Source: Yinghuangia sp051388915
Lineage (GTDB): Bacteria; Actinomycetota; Actinomycetes; Streptomycetales; Streptomycetaceae
DNA: 64,000 nt
Assembly (NCBI RefSeq): GCF_051388915.1
Contig: NZ_JBPKBH010000002.1
Location: 434,001-498,000, forward strand
Reading direction: 5' to 3'
In this document: one piece after another, positions 51,059-58,770 of the stretch
Layout: every line of letters starts with the position of its first letter
How positions within the stretch are numbered: the first letter of the stretch is position 1
Notes under the pieces: generated by a model
Seen by the model: the letters and a program-made list of their open reading frames with translations, nothing else
What the model was told of the DNA's origin: nothing
Databases searched by the model: none
Position numbers and translations under genes: made by a program

Positions 51059-52143
51059 GACCCCTCCTCGGGGGTCGCCGGGCCCGGCCCGGCGGGATCG
51101 GCGGCTTGGGTGGTGGCCGGCGCGGGACGGCTGAAGTGGTGCGTCGGGGCGGCGCCTTCCGATGCGAAGGAGACCGGCACACGCGGGCGGTCGTCGATGT
51201 GCAGGCGGAAGACGTCGAACCGGTTGTAGTGGCCGAGGATGTCGTGCATCTGCTTGGGCTGGATGCAGCGGTTGAGGTCGATCTCGGCGTAGACGATGCC
51301 GTCCTCGTCGACCAGGGGTTCGGTGACGGGACGCCCGTCCGGGCCGAAGATGCCGGACAACGCGCTGTGTTTGCGCCGCAGTTGCTCGCGGACTGCGGCA
51401 TCGTCCCCGGCCACGGCGTCGACGATCCGGTCGTCGACGGTGGAGCAGGAGACGACCGAGAAGACCTTGCCCTCGAAGCAGTGCGCGGCGGTGCGTACCG
51501 CGATCGCCTCGGCCATGTCGTAGTCGGCGGGGGCGACCGGAAGGGCGATGTAGCTTGCCACGTGCACGAGTTCGCCCTGCGCGAGCAGGGTGAAGCGGGC
51601 GAGCGTGTTGGTGTTCTCGCCGCACGCGAGCACGCCGAGCGGGCCGACGGGGGTGGCGTGCACCTTCAGCGAGCTTCCATCCCCGCCCGTCCAGGTCAGC
51701 TTCTCGGCCCAGGTCGGCACGATCTTGCGGTGCGCGCCCAGGAGTTCGCCGTCGGCCCCGATGGTGACCATGGTGTTGTACAACTCGCCGACGCTGTGCG
51801 CGCCGCGCTCGTTGACGCCGATGACCACGACCGCGCCGGCGTCGCGGGCGGCGGCGCGGAGGCGGTCGATGTGCGGGCCGGGGATGTCGACGGACGCCCG
51901 GTACAGCCGCTCGAACCACGGCGAGCCCTGCACCGGGTTCATCGTCCAGTTCCAGTACGGGTATCCGGGGACGAACGCCTCCGGGAAGACGACGAGCGAG
52001 GCCCCGTTCGCGGCCGCCTCGCGGATCAGCGACACGGCCTTGCCGACGGTCGCGGCCGGGTCCAGGAAGACCGGCGAGGTCTGCACGGCCGCGGCGGTGA
52101 AGCGCGGCAGGTCGTCCTTCTGATGGTCCAGCAGGTTCTGCAT
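51055..52143 (-). CDS. Nitrilase
   Basis: Carbon-nitrogen hydrolase of 362 residues of the true nitrilase branch, converting a nitrile to a carboxylic acid and ammonia. The catalytic triad is Glu55 (VFPEAFVPGYPYW), Lys140 (GAHRKIVPT) and Cys174 (ACGENTNTLARF). CGEN followed by NTL is the nitrilase rather than amidase pattern. The C-terminal 60 residues are flexible. The gene lies between the salicylyl-CoA hydroxylase (35 bp) and gentisate dioxygenase (ATGA overlap), so it is a genuine part of the operon. An aromatic nitrile, such as a hydroxybenzonitrile, could feed the pathway. That is inference. Confidence 0.87.
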   Translation of the reverse strand: MQNLLDHQKDDLPRFTAAAVQTSPVFLDPAATVGKAVSLIREAAANGASLVVFPEAFVPGYPYWNWTMNPVQGSPWFERLYRASVDIPGPHIDRLRAAARDAGAVVVIGVNERGAHSVGELYNTMVTIGADGELLGAHRKIVPTWAEKLTWTGGDGSSLKVHATPVGPLGVLACGENTNTLARFTLLAQGELVHVASYIALPVAPADYDMAEAIAVRTAAHCFEGKVFSVVSCSTVDDRIVDAVAGDDAAVREQLRRKHSALSGIFGPDGRPVTEPLVDEDGIVYAEIDLNRCIQPKQMHDILGHYNRFDVFRLHIDDRPRVPVSFASEGAAPTHHFSRPAPATTQAADPAGPGPATPEEGS

Positions 52144-52178
52144 GGGGTCTCCTCGGGGCCGCGCCCGCGGCGGGTGCG

Positions 52179-54680
52179 TCAGGGGCCGGTCGCTGCGGAC
52201 AGCACCGGGCGGGCGGGCGTCCAGCGGGGTCGGACGGGGGTCTCGGCGTCGCGCGGCAGCCGGAGCCGGGGCGGCACGCGGTCGCTGCGTGCGCCGGGCG
52301 GCTTGCGGCTGCCGGGGCGCCACGCGTCGGGCCAGCGTGCACCCGGGCCGTGGTAGCCCTGGTCGGCGGCGGCGTGCAGGGTCCAGAGCGGGTCGTACAG
52401 GTGGGCGCGGCCGACCGCGCACAGGTCGGCGCGTCCGGCCAGCAGGATGGAGTTGACGTCGTCGTAGGTCGACACCGCGCCCACCGCGATCACCGGTATA
52501 CCGGTGGCGTTGCGCACGAAGTCGGCGAAGGGCGTCTGGTAACTGCGGCCGTACGCGGGCCGTTCGCGCGCGACGACCTCGCCCGTGGAGACGTCGATCG
52601 CGTCCGCTCCCCCGGCGGCCAGGGCCTGGGCAATCTCGACCGCGTCCTCGCGTGTGGTGCCGCCGTCCGCCCAGTCGGTCGCCGAGATGCGGACGACCAA
52701 AGCCTTGTCGGCGGGCCAGATCTCGCGTACGGCGGCCAGGACTTCGAGTGGGTACCTGAGGCGGTCGACGAGCGTGCCGCCGTAGGCGTCGGTGCGGCGG
52801 TTGGTCAGCGGCGAGAGGAAGCCGGAGATGAAGTGACCGTGCCCGTACTGGAGTTCGAGTACGTCGAAGCCCGCATGGTCGGCGCGGCGCGCGGCCGCGG
52901 CGAACGCGTCGCGGATGCGGTCGAGTTCCGCGCGGTCGGCGGCCGCCGGGGTACAGCTCTGCGCGTCCCAGGGGATCGCGGATGCCGCCACGACGGGCCA
53001 GCCGAGGTCGCGCAAGGCGACACTGGAGCCGTCGGGGTCGGGAACGGTGCGGGCCGCCTTCGCGCCCGCGTGGGTGAGCTGGACACCGAGGCAGGCGTCC
53101 GACTGCGCGTTCACCGTGTCGACGATCTGCCGCCAGACGTGGGCCTGTTCGTCGTTCCACAGGCCCGGGTCGCGAGTGGTCGTGCGGCCGTCCGGCGCGA
53201 CCGCGGTCATACCGGCGAGGACGAGCCCCGCCCCTCCGAGCGACAGCGCGCCCAGGTGCGCGGACTCGAAGGCGCCGGGCAGGCCGTGCGCGGAGCTGTA
53301 CGTCGCGAGCGGCGGGACGACCACGCGGTTCGGCAGGGACACGCCGCCGAGGCGGTAGGGGCGGAACATCGGCGGGGTGGTCACGGCGGCGGCCACAGTT
53401 GCGTCCGAGGGCCGGGCCACCGTGCCGGAAGTGTCGGCCGAACCAACAGACGTGTCAGAAACGGTGGTTTCCGCAGAACCGACCGCTCCCGTCGGCCCCG
53501 CCGGCATGCGGGCGTTCACGGCCCCGACGAACTCCGCGTCCCGCACCCTGAGGTTCTCGTACGTCACCCGGCGGCTGCGGGTGAGCAGGTTGAAGGCGAA
53601 CTGCTCGGCTGGCTGCCCCACGTAGTGCCCGATGTCCTCGAACCACTCCAGGCTCGCCTGCGCGGCCCGCTGCGTCGACTCGACCACCGGCCGCCGTTCC
53701 TCCTCGTAGCGGGCCAACGCCTCGGGGATCGCGTCGTGTTCGTGGAGGCACGCGGCGAGGGCGAGCGAGTCCTCCATGGCCAGCTTGGTGCCGGACCCGA
53801 TGGAGAAGTGCGCGGTGTGCGCGGCGTCGCCCAGCAGCACCACGTTGCCGTGCCGCCAGGTGGCGTTGCGGACCGTGGTGAAGCGGATCCACCGCGAGTT
53901 GTCGGGGATGAGGCGGTGGCCGTCCAGGTGTTCGGCGAGGAGTTCGGCGCAGCGCGCGACGCTCGCCCGGTCGCTGCTGCCGGGCGCGGCGTCGCGTCCG
54001 GCGAGTTCGGCCATGTCCGCGAAGCCGGCGCGGTGCCACGCGTCTTCGGCGATCTCCACGATGAAGGTGCTGCGCGTCGCGTCGTACGGGTACGCGTGCA
54101 CCTGGAGGGCCCCGTAGTCTCCTTCGGCCACGATGAAGGTGAAGGCCTCGAAGACCTTGTCGGTGCCGAGCCACATGTAGCGGCAGTGGCGTTCGTCAAG
54201 TTGCGGGCGGAACTCGTCGGCGAAGTACTCCCGGACGGCGGAGCGCACGCCGTCGGCGGCGACCACGAGGTCGTACTCGGCGGCGAGTTCGCCGACCGGC
54301 GGGGCCTCGGTGCGATAGCGCACGTCCACACCGAGTGAGGCGCAACGCCGTTGGAGGATCTGGAGGAGCCGTTTGCGGCCGAGTGCGGCGAAACCGTGGC
54401 CGCCGGAGGTGAGCACGCGGTCGCGGTAGCGCACGTCGATGTCGCTCCAGCGGGCGAACTCGGCGGACATCGCGGCGTGCACGGCGGGGTCGGCGTCGGC
54501 GATGCCGCCGAGGGTCTCGTCGGAGAAGACGACGCCGAAGCCGAAGGTGTCGTCCGCGGCGTTGCGCTCCCAGACGGTGATGTCCCACGCCGGGGAGAGC
54601 TGCTTGGCGAGGGCGGCGAAGTACAGGCCGCCCGGGCCGCCGCCGACGACGGCCACGCGCACGCGGCGGGATTTCAGCAT
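52179..54680 (-). CDS. Salicylyl-CoA 5-hydroxylase-like bifunctional flavoprotein
   Basis: Fusion protein of 833 residues: an N-terminal FAD monooxygenase (about 1-390) and a C-terminal old-yellow-enzyme-like FMN oxidoreductase (about 425-780). The FAD motif GGGPGG is at 13-18, with VVAADGVRSAVRE near 140 and GDAAHTAHFSIGSG near 285. The OYE part starts with MFRPYRLGGVSLPNRVVVPP and has QLTHAG, then LQYGHGHFISGFLSPLTNRR. This arrangement is known from salicylyl-CoA 5-hydroxylase (SdgC of Streptomyces sp. WA46) and 2-aminobenzoyl-CoA monooxygenase/reductase. With gentisate dioxygenase next door the first is favoured. About 50 disordered C-terminal residues follow. The start is at the ATG behind GGAG-type sequence. 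Confidence 0.85.
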   Translation of the reverse strand: MLKSRRVRVAVVGGGPGGLYFAALAKQLSPAWDITVWERNAADDTFGFGVVFSDETLGGIADADPAVHAAMSAEFARWSDIDVRYRDRVLTSGGHGFAALGRKRLLQILQRRCASLGVDVRYRTEAPPVGELAAEYDLVVAADGVRSAVREYFADEFRPQLDERHCRYMWLGTDKVFEAFTFIVAEGDYGALQVHAYPYDATRSTFIVEIAEDAWHRAGFADMAELAGRDAAPGSSDRASVARCAELLAEHLDGHRLIPDNSRWIRFTTVRNATWRHGNVVLLGDAAHTAHFSIGSGTKLAMEDSLALAACLHEHDAIPEALARYEEERRPVVESTQRAAQASLEWFEDIGHYVGQPAEQFAFNLLTRSRRVTYENLRVRDAEFVGAVNARMPAGPTGAVGSAETTVSDTSVGSADTSGTVARPSDATVAAAVTTPPMFRPYRLGGVSLPNRVVVPPLATYSSAHGLPGAFESAHLGALSLGGAGLVLAGMTAVAPDGRTTTRDPGLWNDEQAHVWRQIVDTVNAQSDACLGVQLTHAGAKAARTVPDPDGSSVALRDLGWPVVAASAIPWDAQSCTPAAADRAELDRIRDAFAAAARRADHAGFDVLELQYGHGHFISGFLSPLTNRRTDAYGGTLVDRLRYPLEVLAAVREIWPADKALVVRISATDWADGGTTREDAVEIAQALAAGGADAIDVSTGEVVARERPAYGRSYQTPFADFVRNATGIPVIAVGAVSTYDDVNSILLAGRADLCAVGRAHLYDPLWTLHAAADQGYHGPGARWPDAWRPGSRKPPGARSDRVPPRLRLPRDAETPVRPRWTPARPVLSAATGP

Positions 54681-54705
54681 GGTGGCTCCTGGTGGTACCG
54701 GGCGG

Positions 54706-55152
54706 TCACTGGTAGGTCTCGGGCTTCTGCGGTCCGGCGTGGGCCAGCGCGCGGCGTACGTCGTCCGGCCAGGGCCGGCTGGCGGGTCCCTCTGCGGCCG
54801 TTCCGCGCGGGACCACGGCCGAGTGCACGACGGCCACGGCCCCGGTGGCCGCGACGCCCTCGCTGCCGCGCACCTCGAAGGCGTAGTGCAGCGATGTGGT
54901 GCCGACCTTGGTGACGCGCAGTTCGACGGTGACGGTCTCGCCGAACCAGAGGCGCCGGTGGAAGTCGGCCTCGTAGTGCACGCGCGGTGTGCTGCCGAAC
55001 AGGTGGTCCAACCCGAGCCGCCGCAGCAGCACCGCCTCGGCCGCCTCGGCCCAGCGCTGGACGGCGGAGAAGTGGTAGTGCCCGGCGGCGTCCGTGTCCG
55101 ACCACTCGACGCGGCGTTCGATCGCGACGGAGGCGGGGTTCCCGGCTTCCAT
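54706..55152 (-). CDS. Acyl-CoA thioesterase (4HBT), probably gentisyl-CoA thioesterase
   Basis: Hot-dog thioesterase of 148 residues with the 4-hydroxybenzoyl-CoA thioesterase signature VEWSDTDAAGHYHFSAVQRWAE; the active-site Asp is residue 21. RVHYEADFHRRLWFGETVTV is the second conserved stretch. In this operon it would release gentisate from gentisyl-CoA after 5-hydroxylation. It follows the CoA ligase by 74 bp and precedes the hydroxylase by 25 bp. The ATG at 55152 has AAAGG upstream. The C-terminus after residue 125 is variable and probably unstructured. Confidence 0.83.
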   Translation of the reverse strand: MEAGNPASVAIERRVEWSDTDAAGHYHFSAVQRWAEAAEAVLLRRLGLDHLFGSTPRVHYEADFHRRLWFGETVTVELRVTKVGTTSLHYAFEVRGSEGVAATGAVAVVHSAVVPRGTAAEGPASRPWPDDVRRALAHAGPQKPETYQ

Positions 55153-55226
55153 GGGCTGGCCTTTCGCTGAACGAGCGGTGGGCGGGAGGGAGGGGCCGGC
55201 GAGCGGCACGCGACATCGGGGGGCGG

Positions 55227-56960
55227 TCAGCGGCCTTCGGCGGCCCACTGCCGCAGCACCGCGCGCTGGAGCTTGCCGTTGGAGGTGCGCGGCAGGGCGT
55301 CGACGAACTCGACGGCGCGCGGGTACTTGTACGGCGCGACGGTGCTCTTCACGAACGCCTGGAGGTCCTTGGCGGTGGCCTCGTCGGCGGTCGCCCCCGG
55401 GCGCAGCACGACGTACGCCTTGACGATCATGCCGCGGGCCTCGTCCGGCGCGCCGACCACGCCGCACTCGGCGACGTCCGGGTGCCCGGACAGCGCGACC
55501 TCGACCTCGGGCCCGGCGATGTTGTAGCCGGACGAGACGATCATGTCGTCGCTGCGCGCCTGGTACCAGAAGTAGCCGTCCGCGTCGCGGATGTACGTGT
55601 CGCCGGTGAGGTTCCACCCGTCCCGCACGTAGGACGCCTGCCGCTCGTCGTCCAGGTAGCGGCAGCCCGTCGGCCCCTTGACCGCGAGCATGCCCGGTTC
55701 CCCGTCGGCCACCGGCGCGCCGTCGGCCCCGAGCACCGCGGCGCGGAATCCGGGGACCTCGCGGCCGGTGGCTCCCGGGCGGATGTCGTCGTCGGCGGAG
55801 GAGATGAACACGTGCAGCATCTCGGTGGCGCCGATCCCGTCGATGATGCGCACGCCGCAGGCCTCGTGGAAGTCCCGCCAGACGGTCGCGGGCAGGGCCT
55901 CGCCCGCGGAGATGCAGCGCCGCACGGCGCCCAAGCGTCCAGCCAGGCCCGCGGTCAGCATCGCCCGGTAGGCGGTCGGTGCGGTGAACAGCACGGTGAC
56001 GCCGAACTCCTCGACGAGGCCGACCAGTTGCTCGGTCGTCGCCTGCTCGAACAGCAGCGTCGCGGCGCCCGCGTGCAGTGGGAAGACGACGAGGCCGCCC
56101 AGGCCGAAGGTGAAGCCGATCGGAGGTGTGCCGGTGAACAGGTCGTCGGGGCCCGGCCGCACGACGTGGCGCGAGAACGTGTCGGCGTTGGCGAGCACGT
56201 CGCGGTGGAAGTGCATGGTGGCCTTGGGGCGGCCGGTGGTGCCGGAGGTGAAGCCGATGAGCGCCACGTCGTCGGCGGCCGTCTCGACGGGCTCGAAGAC
56301 CCCGTCCTTGGCGCCGCACCGCGCGATGAGGTCGTCGCCCGCGTCGCGCGCGCCTTCCCCGGAAGCCCCGGAGTTCCTGGAGTTCCCGGGATCTCCGGGA
56401 TCTCCGGGATCTCCGGGATCTCCGGGATCTCCGGGATCTCCGGGATCTCCGGGGTCCCCGCCGCCGAACGTGAGCAGGGCCGCGCCGGTGTCGGCCTCGA
56501 CCAGCGCGGCGGCGAAGCGGTGGTCGGAGATCGCGACGACAGGGCGGCTGATGCCGGCCAGCATGGTCAGTTCGTGGGCGCGCAGCAGCGGCATCGTGGT
56601 GACGACCACCCCGCCCGCGCGCAGCACCCCGAACCAACAGGCCACCAGCCAGGGGTTGTTGGGCCCGCGGAGCAGGACGCGGTTGCCGGGCACGAGGCCG
56701 AGGTCCTCGGTGAGGACCTGGGCGACCTGACTCGCCCGGAGCCGGAGGTCGCCGTACGTCCACGTCTCGTGCGGGGTGACCAGGCACCTGCGGTCGGGTC
56801 CGTGTTCCGCGATGCGGTCGTCGAGCAGGGTGGTCGCGCAGTTCAGCCGATCGGAGTAGCGCAATTCGGGCAGTTCGAAGAGCAGTTCGGGCCACAGTTC
56901 AGTGGGCGGTAGTCGATCACGGCAGAAAGTGTCCGCGTGTGCGGAAGGGGACAGTTCCAT
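55227..56960 (-). CDS. Aryl-CoA ligase with (GDP)n insertion, probably salicylyl-CoA synthetase
   Basis: ANL-family ligase of 577 residues, closest in form to benzoate/2-aminobenzoate-CoA ligases. The A3 loop is GFTSGTTGRPKATMHFHRD near 225-243. GIGATEMLHVF, RDGWNLTGDTYIRDADGYFWY and SNGKLQRA follow in the right order, and the last supplies the C-terminal lysine. It would activate salicylate as the first step of the operon. An insertion of eight Gly-Asp-Pro triplets sits at residues about 168-194, encoded by a perfect 9-bp tandem repeat. ATG 56960 is preferred over the in-frame GTG nine bases earlier because GAGG is well spaced for it. Divergent from a carboxylesterase. Confidence 0.85.
   Translation of the reverse strand: MELSPSAHADTFCRDRLPPTELWPELLFELPELRYSDRLNCATTLLDDRIAEHGPDRRCLVTPHETWTYGDLRLRASQVAQVLTEDLGLVPGNRVLLRGPNNPWLVACWFGVLRAGGVVVTTMPLLRAHELTMLAGISRPVVAISDHRFAAALVEADTGAALLTFGGGDPGDPGDPGDPGDPGDPGDPGDPGNSRNSGASGEGARDAGDDLIARCGAKDGVFEPVETAADDVALIGFTSGTTGRPKATMHFHRDVLANADTFSRHVVRPGPDDLFTGTPPIGFTFGLGGLVVFPLHAGAATLLFEQATTEQLVGLVEEFGVTVLFTAPTAYRAMLTAGLAGRLGAVRRCISAGEALPATVWRDFHEACGVRIIDGIGATEMLHVFISSADDDIRPGATGREVPGFRAAVLGADGAPVADGEPGMLAVKGPTGCRYLDDERQASYVRDGWNLTGDTYIRDADGYFWYQARSDDMIVSSGYNIAGPEVEVALSGHPDVAECGVVGAPDEARGMIVKAYVVLRPGATADEATAKDLQAFVKSTVAPYKYPRAVEFVDALPRTSNGKLQRAVLRQWAAEGR
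56390..56452. repeat. 9-bp in-frame tandem repeat, 7 perfect copies, inside the CoA ligase
   Basis: GATCTCCGG is repeated seven times without a mismatch (56390 to 56452), with near copies at both ends. Read on the minus strand it encodes Gly-Asp-Pro triplets. Every unit gained or lost changes the protein by three residues. Confidence 0.97.
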
Positions 56961-57021
56961 GCGTGCCACCTCGTCCTGGTGCCAGCGGGTCCACTGTCAA
57001 GTTATCCATCGCTTCTGACGA

Positions 57022-57056
57022 CGGTCAACGGTACGCGATATTCTTCCTCGGTCAAC
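57022..57056. promoter_or_regulatory. CGGTCAAC direct repeat in the divergent promoter of the salicylate operon
   Basis: CGGTCAAC occurs at 57022-57029 and 57049-57056, 27 bp apart, flanking the AT-rich CGATATTCTT. The region separates the CoA ligase (start 56960) from the divergent carboxylesterase (start 57109). It is a reasonable site for the operon's PaaX-like repressor. Confidence 0.45.
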
Positions 57057-57108
57057 CTGGGAAAATCACCCGGTCGGCCCCGTACGACGCACAGCGCTGG
57101 AGCGAGAG

Positions 57109-58614
57109 ATGCACGTGATCGTCGGCACCGCGTACGGCAAACTCCGCGGCACCGCCTCGGACGGCGTCACCCGCTTCCTCGGAGTCCCGTACGCCGCACC
57201 GCCGTTCGGTCCCCATCGCTTCCGTCCGCCGCAGCCGCCGGTCGCGTGGGACGGGGTCCGCGACGCCGACGCGTACGGCCCGACCGCGCCCAAGGCCCCC
57301 TACCCCGCCCCGCTGGACGCGCTGCTCCAGGAGGTCGCCGTCGACGGCGAGGACTGCCTGAACCTCAACATCTGGGCCCCCGCCGCGGCGACGGCCGCGC
57401 CCGTCATGGTGTGGATCCACGGCGGCGCGTTCCGCAACGGCTCCGGCTCCGCACCGGCGTACGACGGCTCGGGGTTCGCGCGCGACGGCGTCGTGTGCGT
57501 GACCTTCAACTACCGCCTCGGCGTGGAGGGCTTCGCCGAACTGCCGGGCGCGCCGCGCAATCGCGGCCTGCTCGACCAGATCGCCGCGCTCGCCTGGGTA
57601 CGCGACAACATCGCGGCGTTCGGCGGCGACCCGGGCAACGTCACGGTGTTCGGCGAGTCGGCGGGCGCGATGAGCGTGACCACGCTGCTCGCCCTGGACC
57701 TCGGGCTATTCCGCCGGGCGATCGCGCAGAGCGGGGCGGGGCAGATTCTCCAGGAACCCGAGGACGCCTCGAAGGTGACCGCCGCCGTCGCCGACCGCCT
57801 CGGCGTGGCCCCGACCGCCGAGGCGTTCGCGGCCGTCGGCCCGGCCGAGGTCGTGGCCGCGCAGGCCGAGGTGGCCGCGCACGTGGCCGCCTTCCCGGAC
57901 CCGCGGCGCTGGGGCATCTCGACGGTCCGCTCCGGCATGGCCTTCATGCCGGTCCGCGACGACACCCTGCTCCCCCGCCCGCCGATCGAGGCGGTCCGCG
58001 ACGGTGCGGGACGAGGCGTCGACGTCCTCATCGGCTCCAACACCGAGGAGTTCCGCCTGTACCTCGCTCCCGGCGGCCTGACGAAGCTGCTCTCCACGGA
58101 CGCCGCGGCGCGCTTCCTCGACGTCATGGGCTTCGACCCGGCGTACGCCGCGGCCTACGCCGCGAACCGGCCCGACGCCCGCCCCGGCGACCTGGCCGCA
58201 GCCGTCGCCACCGACGGGTACTTCCGGATGCCCGCGTACCGGGTCGCGGAGGCCCGCGCCGGGGCCGCCGCCACCTGGGTCTACGAGTTCGCGTGGCGGT
58301 CCGGCGCCACGGGACCGGCCGACGAACTGGGCGCGTGCCACGCCCTGGAGATCGGATTCGTGTTCGACACCCTGGACCGGCTCGACGGCGCCGGACACAG
58401 CGGGCACGCCGAACACACCGGCCTCGCCGGGCCGAACCCGCCGCAGTCCCTGGCAGACGCCATGCACGCCGCGTGGGTCGCCTTCGCCAGGGACGGCGAC
58501 CCCGGCTGGCCCACGTACGACACGGCCACGCGACCCGTGCGGGTGTTCGATACCGAGACCCGGCTCGTCCACGACCCCCGATCGGATGAACGCGCCCTGT
58601 GGCCCGAACGATGA
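57109..58614 (+). CDS. Type B carboxylesterase
   Basis: Alpha/beta-hydrolase of 501 residues of the carboxylesterase B/cholinesterase-like family. It begins VIVGTAYGKLRGTASDGVTRFLGVPYA. The oxyanion hole is VWIHGGAF (101-108) and the nucleophile elbow FGESAGAMS places Ser184 in GESAG. The catalytic His is likely in LGACHALEIGFVF near 410, and Glu in NTEEFR. No signal peptide is seen, so it is cytoplasmic. It is divergent from the salicylate operon and shares its 148-bp promoter region, which suggests it releases an aromatic acid from an ester such as methyl salicylate. That link is inference. GGAGCGAGAG precedes the ATG. Confidence 0.87.
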   Translation: MHVIVGTAYGKLRGTASDGVTRFLGVPYAAPPFGPHRFRPPQPPVAWDGVRDADAYGPTAPKAPYPAPLDALLQEVAVDGEDCLNLNIWAPAAATAAPVMVWIHGGAFRNGSGSAPAYDGSGFARDGVVCVTFNYRLGVEGFAELPGAPRNRGLLDQIAALAWVRDNIAAFGGDPGNVTVFGESAGAMSVTTLLALDLGLFRRAIAQSGAGQILQEPEDASKVTAAVADRLGVAPTAEAFAAVGPAEVVAAQAEVAAHVAAFPDPRRWGISTVRSGMAFMPVRDDTLLPRPPIEAVRDGAGRGVDVLIGSNTEEFRLYLAPGGLTKLLSTDAAARFLDVMGFDPAYAAAYAANRPDARPGDLAAAVATDGYFRMPAYRVAEARAGAAATWVYEFAWRSGATGPADELGACHALEIGFVFDTLDRLDGAGHSGHAEHTGLAGPNPPQSLADAMHAAWVAFARDGDPGWPTYDTATRPVRVFDTETRLVHDPRSDERALWPER

Positions 58615-58770
58615 GCCGGGCCGCGGAAGATCGACTTCACGGTTCGTCGGCGGGCCCGGGCGGCGCTGTGCCACGATGCGTGAAGCACGCAATTCCGACG
58701 GTGACAGCGGCGGACGCCGGCCGAGGCGATGCCCGGTGTGTCCGCGCACCCGGACGGAGGGGGAAGGCAC

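Noticed and set aside
52179..54680. 2-aminobenzoyl-CoA monooxygenase/reductase as primary call
   Set aside because: Architecture is the same, but the adjacent gentisate dioxygenase and hot-dog thioesterase fit salicylyl-CoA better; kept only as an alternative.
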